DNA of 64,000 bases from Siphlonurus alternatus. Its lineage: Eukaryota; Arthropoda; Insecta; Ephemeroptera; Siphlonuridae. The notes under the pieces are model-generated. The model had not been told where the DNA came from, ran no database searches, and was given only the letters and a program-made list of their open reading frames with translations. Each line of letters opens with the position of its first letter. Position 1 is the stretch's first letter. The stretch is from positions 21,511,630 to 21,575,629 of the forward strand of contig OX463781.1 of NCBI GenBank assembly GCA_949825025.1. The letters run 5' to 3'. Both the position numbers and the translations under genes were made by a program. This document shows, in pieces, positions 1 to 12,100 of this stretch.

Positions 1-23
1 TTGTCTATTTTTTTCCTTTTCAG

Positions 24-2308
24 GTCACTCAGTGGTGGAAGATATTTGGAGAAATTGAGTGCCTAGCTCTTGTGATCGCTTGCCTCTGCCATGATTTGGA
101 TCACCGAGGGACCAACAATTCCTTCCAAATTAAGTAAGAACATTTATTATCAAATTAATTTAATAATATAAAATTATAATTTAAATGAAAATCAAACTTA
201 TTAAAGCACATTTTTTTACATTAATTTAAAATATTCAAAAGTATTTAGAGATATCACATTCAATCATAAAAATGTTAATTCCATATTAATAAATATATTT
301 AATTAATTTTCCCAGGGCATCCTCCCCTCTTGCACAACTGTACTCTACCTCAACCATGGAGCACCACCACTTTGACCAGTGCATCATGATTCTCAGCAGT
401 CCAGTAAGTTTCTTACCAGTTCTGTTGGTCTCATAAGAATTCCTGGCACACAAGTTCTAACTTGTTAATTCTTTTGTTTGACCCAGGGTAACCAGATTCT
501 AGGGAACCTGTCTCACGAGGAGTACTCCAGGGTAATCAAGGTGCTTGAAGATGCAATTTTGTCTACAGATCTGGCTGTCTATTTTAGGTAAGCTAATACT
601 CTTTATATATTTATGCACTTCCATCCTCTGAGCTCCATTAGGTTTTATGCTTATGAAGTATTTTTAGGTTTGACTACAGGGGAAGGGGCGGAAAAAATTC
701 AGTATTATGAAGTTAAAATAAAAAAAATAATATATTTTAAAATTTTTAACACAAAAATCAGTTTTGGTGTTACAGCTTTGCAACTATATCTTATAAATAA
801 TTTAATCCTTGAGGATCTTTTATTGATTTCATTGTTTTAAAAATGCTAAATATTTACTTCAGAAAAATCTGCACGTTCACAGTTGCTTAATTATTGTGTA
901 CCACAAACTAAAATTATTTTGGTTTATGTGTAGGAAGCGTGGTGCCTTCTTCAGCCTGGTGCGCACTGGTGAGCAGAACTGGGCACGAGAGGACCACCGA
1001 GAGTTGCTGAGAGGCATGACCATGACCGTGTGTGACCTGGCTGCCATCACCAAGCCCTGGGAGGTGGAGCGCAGGGTCAGTTGATAGGAAACTAGCAACA
1101 TCAAACAGGGACTTTTTGAATTGATGACAAATTTTAAAGGCAGTATTACTGCAATAAAAAAACCTGGAAAATGGAGTTGCTAAATTAAATTGAATTTATT
1201 TATTTATTATTTTTTTTTTTAAAGAAGCAGTCATATCTTTCATGTTACCAAATTAAAGTTAAAATATACTGATTTATTTTGACCAGCAATTAAATCCCAT
1301 CATAAATCATTAATAAGAACATTAATTATTACAATAAATATGCTCTCAAGTATATGTATGTGTTCACATTATTTTTGACAACGTATTCAAAACATAACAA
1401 ATTCATCATTTCTGTGTTTCCCTGTATGATTATATATAGAGTATTAATTATTGCTATGTCTAGGTGGCAGAGCTGGTATCCAGTGAATTTTTTGAGCAGG
1501 GTGACATAGAGAGAGAAGAACTCAACATAACCCCAATTGTGAGTATTACAATTTTATGCTAAATTTAAACTAATAATTCTTGACAAATATGATGCTTTTC
1601 TGAATGACAAAATTAAATATTGATACAGTATAATTTGATTGCTTATATATAATTTAAAATTAATAAGATTAACTAAATATAAATATATAGAATAAATACA
1701 TTATTACGCAAATTGTTGTTAGATAAAACTAGATTTTGAGTAAAACATTAACTATACATATACTAAACCTAATTTGCTTGCCCTTGATTTCAAGTAATAA
1801 CAAGTTTTTACTATTTTTTTTTTAATCCTGAGTTCAATAGTTCTTATTTCATCTTATTTAATTATTTTTATTATTATTTAAAACTGAACTATTGTTATTT
1901 TTAATTAAATTCTTTACAATAAAATTTGAAGATTTTTTTTTCCGTGGTAATTTATTATTATGAAAAAAATATTATTGCTAAATTTTAATTTATTCCAGGA
2001 CATGATGAATAGAGAAAAAGAGGACCAATTACCAATGATGCAAGTTGGCTTCATTGACTCTATATGCCTTCCAATTTATGAGGTATGATAATAAAAACCA
2101 ATGTGTATATAAGTTGAACAGTTAATGAACTTTGACCTGTGTTATGTGGTAGGCGTTTGCTGACCTCTCGAACGAGCTTGAACCTTTGGTGGAGCGTGTG
2201 CGTCAAAACAAGGCACACTGGCTGGAGCTTGCAGAGCATGACACCCCTCCCAGGAAGAGAATCGAGTGTATAGAAGGAGAGAGAAACGAAGGAGATGGAA
2301 GACAGTGA
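24..2308 (+). CDS. Pde11: PDE11-type cyclic nucleotide phosphodiesterase, C-terminal catalytic part (5' end outside window)
   Basis: Seven exons are visible: 24-133, 316-403, 487-587, 934-1075, 1464-1538, 1999-2082 and 2153-2308, all with GT-AG borders and a continuous frame to TGA. They encode the C-terminal two thirds of a class I PDE catalytic domain, which hydrolyses cAMP/cGMP to the 5'-monophosphate. Visible hallmarks are the metal-binding [10 protein letters not shown], the EHHHFDQ helix, the second metal Asp in MTVCDL followed by [15 protein letters not shown], and the invariant purine-clamp Gln in [21 protein letters not shown] and FFEQGD favour PDE11 over PDE5/6. The regulatory GAF domains and the protein start must lie upstream of base 1. 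The tail after the catalytic domain is short and charged. An AATAAA lies at about 2380. Confidence 0.93.
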
Positions 2309-2379
2309 TTTTATTTTTTATATCATAATATTTGTCCATTTAAATATTATTTTTGTGTATTGTTGTAATATATAAATAT

Positions 2380-2385
2380 AATAAA
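2380..2385 (+). terminator. Poly(A) signal candidate of the PDE gene
   Basis: AATAAA about 72 bases after the PDE stop codon. The DNA is very AT-rich, so the hexamer alone is weak evidence, but its position suits a short 3' UTR. Confidence 0.4.
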
Positions 2386-3821
2386 TGTTGTAAATAATGT
2401 GTAAATATGATAATCTATAAAATATTATTGTTATAATAAATTATAATATAAATATATAATAAATATAAATTATGTTGATTTTTTTAATGCAAAAAATTAA
2501 TCCTTTAGTATTTGCTATTCTAAAAAAACAAACTTTAGTAGACTTGCAATTTTTTTATTGCCAATTAACGAATTAAGCCTTAAAATTTAAAAACAAAATT
2601 ACTATATTTATTAATTGCTAATTATATATTATATTGAGATGTATGTCAGTTTTTATCTAAAGATAAATTATTCTGAGCTTTTTCTGTCTTTTTCTACTGC
2701 ACTAGTTCTTTCTTGGGTTGAATACATGCATACGTGCATACACAATACATTGGTACTTTTATAAATATTCAAAAATCACTCAAAAGTCTCATCTCATAAG
2801 TTAAAACGTTTATTCCGTATTCATTATTAGCAAAAATATTAAGCGTTATAACATAAATTACAATCATGTGTAAAAAATCTGATTTCTAGTACCTGCATGC
2901 AGCACCATATTTATTGGAAATTTATTCATCAGTATAAAAACGAGTGTTATAATTTCAACAAGACGGCGTGCTTTTATTTTTAAAAATTACGGAAGTAAGG
3001 TGTACATATAATAGAGTTTGCTGTATCAAAAATTAACGCAGTTTACTTATAAGATTGGAAAATAAATTATGATTTATTTTGAATCCAGCGTGAGCAAAAT
3101 GAATTCTATAATAATATTTAAGACGAAATTAGTGTGTTTTTCTTCTTTTTTTAATCCTGATTGATTTCTGCAATTGAAATTTTTGCAATACCTAAAATGC
3201 CAATTACAATTTATTATTATAATAAAATCATATTCTAATAAAAGAAATTGCCATAATTGTATTATTAATTTTTAGTTTTTTTTTTCCGAAAGTTATTATA
3301 ATTTATTTTATTCACTAGATTTTACTATAAAAAAGATTATATAAAATGTAACAGTATAATAAATATACATATAATATAATTAATCACGTTATTATAACTA
3401 TATAATATCGTATTTATAGTGATAATTAAGTGACATAACAGCACATAACATGTCGTATTAACTACATTTGTAATTATGGTATATATGTACTACATTATTA
3501 AACGTTTTGTGCATTTTTTTCACATTTCATCCACACTACAAAAAAATTGTGAAATTAATAATTAAAGCAATAATAAAGTTGCACTTGATGTAGCAGAGAG
3601 TGCGTGACAATATTGCTTAACGAAATAGTTAAAAAAAAGAAAGAAACCGTTTGCGCTTTCTTCCTAAAACATATATGATTAATTTATTAAACAAATGAAG
3701 TCATGCAATACATATATAAATTACATTTTACGATACATTAATTGCAGTTTAATGATAAATTCAGTAGCTTAATTATCTTACTTTAATTAATATAATGCTT
3801 CCATTTATGCATTAATTAATG

Positions 3822-3904
<83 letters not shown>

Positions 3905-4440
3905 TTGCAGTTTTCAGTAAAATAATAATAATAAACAAAAATAATTTTTAATGTATGAAATTTTATATATCGGAAGAAAAAGTTTTGCTTTGCTGATTGT
4001 GGAATTTTTGTGGTTGTAGCAATTATATATGGTCAAATATACATGTGTAGGTGCTGCCATGCCTATTTTCAAATAAGTGTGTGCTGCCAACAACTATTTA
4101 TATAAGTATGTAGGCATAACAACAATTAATACTTAAATATATATTATGAATTTGTAATTTAGTACATTTCTACATACCTTTAGTTTAGGCATCAATAAAA
4201 TAACTATAATAATAAAATAAACATGACAATGGCATAACTATAAAATATACTCAAACTTTAGGTGTTATTTTATATACATAAATACATATTACGTACCACT
4301 AGTATGAATATAAAAAAACTTAACGACATAATAATTACATTGTATTGCACATATGGGAATCACGGTTGCTTGCGTCGCATAAAGCTTCGTCATTTGTCGC
4401 TGTCTCTTTAAGTTTTATGAAAATTGTTTGTCATTATTTC
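2386..4440. other. Intergenic spacer between PDE11 and the first 5'-nucleotidase gene
   Basis: AT-rich DNA with no coding pattern on either strand. The only clear structure is the TTTA microsatellite listed separately. The last 200 bases before the next ATG hold promoter-like motifs. Confidence 0.6.
3822..3906. repeat. (TTTA)n microsatellite
   Basis: About 20 uninterrupted TTTA units. A simple repeat likely to vary in length between individuals. Confidence 0.97.
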
Positions 4441-4474
4441 CACTGTGGAATCTACTTGCCTCCAAGGCTTCCTC

Positions 4475-4499
4475 TTTAAATATACATCTAACTGTCAGT
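4475..4499 (+). promoter_or_regulatory. Candidate core promoter of 5'-nucleotidase copy 1 (TTTAAATATA plus TCAGT initiator)
   Basis: A TATA-like TTTAAATATA is followed about 20 bases later by TCAGT, the arthropod initiator consensus, with the A at 4497. The start codon is about 140 bases downstream, leaving room for a short 5' UTR. Spacing is slightly shorter than the usual 30 bases, so this is inference. Confidence 0.3.
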
Positions 4500-4635
4500 T
4501 GGCAAACAATTCTCTCATAGTTGACACCAGGAGAACAACTGCATTATACTTCATAATTTTATCGTATTCATTTTTTTTAAGATATTGATAGTACTCGAAA
4601 CATTTAATTAATTTTCTCTACGGTTAACATCAACA

Positions 4636-6135
4636 ATGAAGTTCTTAGAAAAAATTCTTGGCATGGTTTTAATTATAAGTTACATAAAAGCAACTCAGGC
4701 GCAGGAACCTTTCGACCTGTCAATAATCCACATCAACGATTTTCATGCAAAGTTTGAGCCCATCAGCGTTAGTACTTCAAGTTGTGCCGAGGGTAATAAT
4801 GAGCAAGGTAAGCTTCTTATTAAATAATATAGTACAGAATAGTTTATTATTTAGCCTTAAGTTTAACTTAAGTTTCTTGTTAATATATAGAAAATATATA
4901 GTTGTTTAATTTAAAATCTTTTACTAAGAAAGTTGTACCTACTTTTTGTTGTTGTTTTCTGTTAAACGTAAACATTACAACATGTCTTATATGTTATTAG
5001 TTATTATATACTGGTATTATCATTAAAATACATTTAATTAATGTGTTCTTATTTAAAAAGGTCGGAATAAACTTACGAAGATATTCTAAAAATACTTTAA
5101 ACTTTAAATACAACAAATTACCAATAATTTATTTAAAAAATAAAATAGAGGTGTATCTGCTTTAGGCATTACATTTTTCATTAATTATAATAATTTATGA
5201 TTAAGTTTACAATTAGTATAATTATGTTTTTCTTTTTTATGACCTACTTTAAAAGTTCTTATAACGATGGTAATTACTTAATTAGGTATGTATAATCATA
5301 TAAAATAAGCTATATATAATATTATAATGGGGAATTCTCTTACAACTCAAAATTTAATTTAACTACTATATTATGATAGGGTACATATTAACAATACGTT
5401 TGACTTAAGTTTCAACTTTTTTAACTCAAATTTGGAGATTCTGAAGGGATTATTAAAATAGGGGCAAAGTATGCAACCCGCGCGCAAACCTAAAAATTGT
5501 GACGTAGAAACTCCCTAGTTAACACACAACAACTGCCTGATATCATAATTTGAGCGTCAAGGAGTGATTGGCTATAAATTTTATTAACACGATCGAAATC
5601 AGCGGGTTTTTCTACCCTAGTATCAATAGTTTTATCTCTAATATCAGTTTATTTTAAGAGTGATAATCGAAAATATAAATTTATTGCAGGAAAAATTCGC
5701 CTGCTAGGCAGTTTCTACGTCACGTTTTGGCGCTAAATTCAAAACAAGGAAGATTTTTAAAAAATTCCCTTGTCTTCAGTTTTGAAAATTGAAACTTTTT
5801 TGTTTTGGGACATTTAGTTTCAAGGCATATAGCATCTGAAAAAAAAATAAAATAAATGTAGGAGAATTCCCCATTATTTATTTATGACAAGATTGATCTC
5901 CAGCTTATTATATAAAAATATTAATAAATTTAGAACCATTTAAAATTGTTAATTCAAATAGTAGTTTAACTACTTTTTAACGCTAATAATTATTAATATG
6001 ACATAAGGTGATGATATTAATTATATATTAATTTGCATAATCGGCGAGTCATGCACGGTAACGGGAAATTCCCAACTATCACATTACATCGATATATCAA
6101 ATAGTGCATTCTCACCACAAGGTATATAGCAAGAA

Positions 6136-6172
<37 letters not shown>

Positions 6173-9100
6173 AAGTCTTCATCAACAACAATAATTAAAA
6201 ATTGTAAGAAAATAATTATTATTCTTTTTTTAGTATCTTGTTCACAAATAATTCAAAAACTCGATCGTTCACTTTTTTTTTAATTTATTTGTTCAGAAAG
6301 AAACAGACATATTACAATAATATACATTATGAGTTATGAGATAGACCCCAAGAGTTTAGAACTCGTAAACGGGGAACTTTAGTTTATTATTTTATGAATT
6401 TCAGGCAAGATGTCAAATTAATACGTTTTTAAAGGGGGTGTGACTTTTCAAAATTAAAAATTCACCAAAAAATCTTCTTTCCAAAAATGTAAATTTAACT
6501 TTCCTACGACTCCCCGTTCCTTCCATACCGCCCGGTCAAAAGTCTACTATGACGTCACATTACTTAAGGTCGCGCGCAAGAAAGCAAGCAAGCAAGTGGC
6601 GGCGAGCGCTAAAATCCACGTTTTCGCGTCTTTAAGCCCGCCTAGCAGCCGACAACAAAGAGATAAAAATTATCCGCCACGGGATAATTTTATCTAAAGA
6701 ACATTCTGCGTTTGTATCCGCTTTCGGCATTTCTTCATTTTAATTAGGAAATTAAATATCACGATGCAAACTCAAATTTTTTACAGATTTCTTTTGTCAA
6801 CTGACTTCAAACACATAAAATATTTTATCAAGCATCTAATAACTTTATTGTAGACACACGTATTGGATTGACATATTATATATGTACATTACTTACGATT
6901 TATATTATGTATATGGTATTTCAACAGTATTTTAATTACCTATGATTTTAGCCGCAGCCTTACATTATATAAATTTATATATAATTATAAAATCACGGCA
7001 AACACGCAACTAAAACTGTTATTATTTTGTGCATGATCGCTATATTTATTTACTTTCTTCGACGTTTGTATTTAAGTTATATAAATATGCAGCATATATA
7101 GTGATTATTCGATATTACCATTATTAATTATTAATACAATATACTTTAAATTATTATATTTAGTCTAACGTACATATAAGGCATTATAATATATATCTTT
7201 TATTGCACTCATTATACGCTTGCTATTATGCATAAAAATATGGAAATTTATAAAAAATTATGTGATTCAATTAACTAAAGGTGCAGTGATAACAATCTGA
7301 GAGATAACGTGGAGGAGGCGACGGTATTGAATGCTGATGCAAAACAAATTTTTACAAAACTGAACTGAAAAAATCTCCCTACATTCTTGCTCCCTTAATT
7401 ATGTGTGCGGCCGGAACTGTCCGCTGACACTGAAAGCCAGATCAGTAAGCCCACGTGTCTATAAAGAAACAAAACTTTGCAATTATAAATAATTATATAT
7501 TTTTGCCTCAAAATCAAATTAAAAATTTGTTCATTATTTGTATTTATAATAATATGTAAAATCTAAAATCATTGAACCCGATTGAACGTACAGTACTATA
7601 CTATATATTATATATTTATATAGTCTACAACTAAATAACAGTTAACATTATAATATAGTAATACTATACAAATATTACTATATTATATAATGTTAATTGT
7701 TATTTATATTAGACGAAATATAATACAGACTGGGCCAGAAATAATGTTCCGATCGTACGCTAAATTTTCGTCGGGAGGACTTTCAGCTAGAAAGTTGAAA
7801 TTTGGCATACATAAAGCCAAGGGTTGTAAGTTTTTTCACATGTGTTAGAATTTTTTTAAAATTACTCTTTTATGCCTTTTTAGGGGTGGATTTACGATTT
7901 GCATTACTTCCTTATGGGATTTCCATGTTAAATTAAGTTGATAGAAAAATTTTGTCCAATCAGCACCAACATTTATTTCTAGGGGATTAAAAACACGCTG
8001 AATCTAGTGGTGTATTTTAAAATGTGATAAAAACAACCCCTAACGATATATTGACCTTTATTGCATTAAAAAATAATTGCATCCTAATTTTGACATTACC
8101 GTTGAAACGAACTAATTTTTTTACTCCAGAAAACACCTTTGATTTTTTTTAAATCGGAGTTACTTAAGGTAGAGATAACGCCGAACAGCTGATCGACGTA
8201 ATCCCCTTTGATTAACATGTAAACCTTAGCAAATTGACAAAAATTCTGAAATTTTTTTGAGAGGCAGATATTAGTGCCTAAAAGCCATAGAAAAAATTTC
8301 AAAACAATTTAAAGAGCCGATTTTTTTTAATTAATTTTTTTAATTTTCAGCATAGGGCTTTCCCATGGAGAGCCAAACTAAAAAATTAATTTAAAAAAAT
8401 CGGCTCGTTAAATGTTTTTGAAATTTTTTCTATGGCTTTTAGGCACTAATATCTGCCTCTCAAAAAAATTTCAGAATTTTTGTCAATTTGCTAAGGTTTA
8501 CATGTTAATCAAAGGGGATTACGTCGATCAGCTGTTCGGCGTTATCTCTACCTTAAGTAACTCCGATTTAAAAAATTCAAAGGTGTTTTCTGGAGTAAAA
8601 AAATTAGTTCGTTTCAACGGTAATGTCAAAATTAGGATGCAATCATTTTTTATTGTAATAATGGTCAATATCTCGTTAAGGGTTGTTTTTATCACATTTT
8701 AAAATACACCACTAGATTCAGCGTGTTTTTAATCCCCTAGAAATAAATGTTGGTGCTGATTGGACAAAATTTTTCTATCAACTTAATTTAACATGGAAAT
8801 CCCATAAGGAAGTAATGCAAATCGTAAATCCACCCCTAAAAAGGCATAAAAGAGTAATTTTAAAAAAATTCTAACACATGTGAAAAAACTTACAACCCTT
8901 GGCTTTATGTATGCCAAATTTCAACTTTCTAGCTGAAAGTCCTCCCGACGAAAATTTAGCGTACGATCGGAACATTATTTCTGGCCCAGTCTGTATTATA
9001 TTTCGTCTAATATAAATAACAATTAACATTATATAATATAGTAATATTTGTATAGTATTACTATATTATAATGTTAACTGTTATTTAGTTGTAGACTATA

Positions 9101-12100
9101 TAAATATATAATATATAGTATAGTACTGTACGTTCAATCGGGTTCAATGATTTTAGATTTTACATATTATTATAAATACAAATAATGAACAAATTTTTAA
9201 TTTGATTTTGAGGCAAAAATATATAATTATTTATAATTGCAAAGTTTTGTTTCTTTATAGACACGTGGGCTTACTGATCTGGCTTTCAGTGTCAGCGGAC
9301 AGTTCCGGCCGCACACATAATTAAGGGAGCAAGAATGTAGGGAGATTTTTTCAGTTCAGTTTTGTAAAAATTTGTTTTGCATCAGCATTCAATACCGTCG
9401 CCTCCTCCACGTTATCTCTCAGATTGTTATCACTGCACCTTTAGTTAATTGAATCACATAATTTTTTATAAATTTCCATATTTTTATGCATAATAGCAAG
9501 CGTATAATGAGTGCAATAAAAGATATATATTATAATGCCTTATATGTACGTTAGACTAAATATAATAATTTAAAGTATATTGTATTAATAATTAATAATG
9601 GTAATATCGAATAATCACTATATATGCTGCATATTTATATAACTTAAATACAAACGTCGAAGAAAGTAAATAAATATAGCGATCATGCACAAAATAATAA
9701 CAGTTTTAGTTGCGTGTTTGCCGTGATTTTATAATTATATATAAATTTATATAATGTAAGGCTGCGGCTAAAATCATAGGTAATTAAAATACTGTTGAAA
9801 TACCATATACATAATATAAATCGTAAGTAATGTACATATATAATATGTCAATCCAATACGTGTGTCTACAATAAAGTTATTAGATGCTTGATAAAATATT
9901 TTATGTGTTTGAAGTCAGTTGACAAAAGAAATCTGTAAAAAATTTGAGTTTGCATCGTGATATTTAATTTCCTAATTAAAATGAAGAAATGCCGAAAGCG
10001 GATACAAACGCAGAATGTTCTTTAGATAAAATTATCCCGTGGCGGATAATTTTTATCTCTTTGTTGTCGGCTGCTAGGCGGGCTTAAAGACGCGAAAACG
10101 TGGATTTTAGCGCTCGCCGCCACTTGCTTGCTTGCTTTCTTGCGCGCGACCTTAAGTAATGTGACGTCATAGTAGACTTTTGACCGGGCGGTATGGAAGG
10201 AACGGGGAGTCGTAGGAAAGTTAAATTTACATTTTTGGAAAGAAGATTTTTTGGTGAATTTTTAATTTTGAAAAGTCACACCCCCTTTAAACATTTTTAC
10301 AATATACCTTAAAAGAAATAATTAAAATATCAATTACAAACAATATAAGTATTATTTATTATTTAAAAACAGAGTGAGGAAAAAGATAAAAAAAATAGTG
10401 TTACCGACACATACAGGCTAATTAGTTACTATTATAACTTATAATATAAAAAAAGATGGACGAATTAGAAGATACACGATTAATTAGAAAATAGACATCG
10501 CATACTAAACAGAGGTTACAGAGATTAAGAGTATATGTGTATGTCATCGTGAAACAACAAATTGTACTAAAAACAAAATTAATTGATTCCAGAGCAAAAA
10601 TATTTTTTCAATGAATTATATGTATACAAATTATACAAATTTATAATTACAAAAGTATCCTGCAGATAAAGACAGCAAAAAAATAAGTTATTTATTAGAA
10701 TGATTTAATTATTCTTTAGCAGATTAATTCTTTAGAATATTAACTCTATTATATTCTCTATAATCTACTATATTATTATAATATAGTTCCCGGAGGAAAA
10801 TTTTAAAAATTATTTTGTATTTATTCTTTGGAAATAAGTTAATTATTATTTTTGCATCATATTATACATTAACACGCAAGAAATGTATTGAGTGGGTCCA
10901 TATCTTTACACATTGCTTATACCACTCCCTATAAATTTTGTTATTAAATTAAACGGTTAGTTTTTTCCATTAAACTTGCAGGTCTTTGCTACGGAGGTAT
11001 CGCCCGTCTCGTCACTGCGATCAGGGACTTGAAGGAAAGTCTGCCCAACCCACTGCTGCTGAACGGAGGTGACAGTTTCCAGGGATCGCTGCTCTATACG
11101 CTCTTCAAGTGGAATATCACCTTGGAGTTTATGAACCGCATCCCCTTCGACGTCACGGTAAATATGATTAATACACCGAGAAAACTGCGATGCTTTGTTA
11201 GACTATACATATTAAAAGATTCTGTTTAAAGGGATCATTTATCATTAATAATCTCTTTTAAAATAATTTAATATTATATTAGTCTATGAACAGTATTCGT
11301 CCCATGCTCTACAATATAGCGTGCGGTCTTTGCCTTGAGATACAGACGATGGTCAGATTTCGATGTTTCATGTAACATAAATTTCCTTCACTCAAGAAGT
11401 ACCAATTACCACGTAAATTTACATACTTATAATAAATTAGTTCGAATATATTGGGCGCGATTCACGAAGCAGTTAGTCAGGTTTCTAACCACGTTTAGCT
11501 TAACCACGTTTAACTAGGTGGTTTAATACGTAAAACAGGTATAGTTAAATGTGGTTAAGCTAAACGTGGTTAGAAACTTGGCTAACTGCTTCGTGAATCG
11601 CACCCATTATTGCTATGAACATTGATATTTTAATAAATATATCATATATAAAAAAAACTTTATTTCCACGGTTGAATATATCGATTATATCATCTTGTCA
11701 TTATTTACATGAGCAAGAGCTGGCAGCTTATCTTTCTAATTATCACTTTTATTTTTTACACCCACATTATTTTTTGTGTGCAAATAAGCAGAGTTCCCCA
11801 TTGTTTCTTATCTTAATTGTTATAATTAAATGTAATTTTCAGAAGAATGTTTAAGTCGTTGTATTAAGTTTGGATGAGAGAGATATTATTTTAACAGTTT
11901 TCTAAATTACGTATACCGTGCATGATTCAGTGGAAAGGTCATATTATATACCGATTAAGAACGAGACTTAATAACATATAAAGTTTTACTCATCTCATTT
12001 ACATTTTTAAATGTATACTATATAAAATTATGTGATACTCTAGAAAAATTAAACTTCAGGGTTACAAGATATTGTATATCTGATCTGTAGTATATAGTAC

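Noticed and set aside
8096..8702. Mirror-image ORFs of 68 and 96 codons in the palindrome arms
   Set aside because: They are the same sequence read from the two inverted arms, Phe/Leu/Lys-rich, with no recognised domain. The symmetry of the DNA explains both.
6429..10290. Palindrome as an assembly or missed-adapter artefact
   Set aside because: Both edges stop at the same TTAA and unique gene sequence continues on each side, which suits an element better. I cannot exclude an artefact without reads, so it stays listed as a check.
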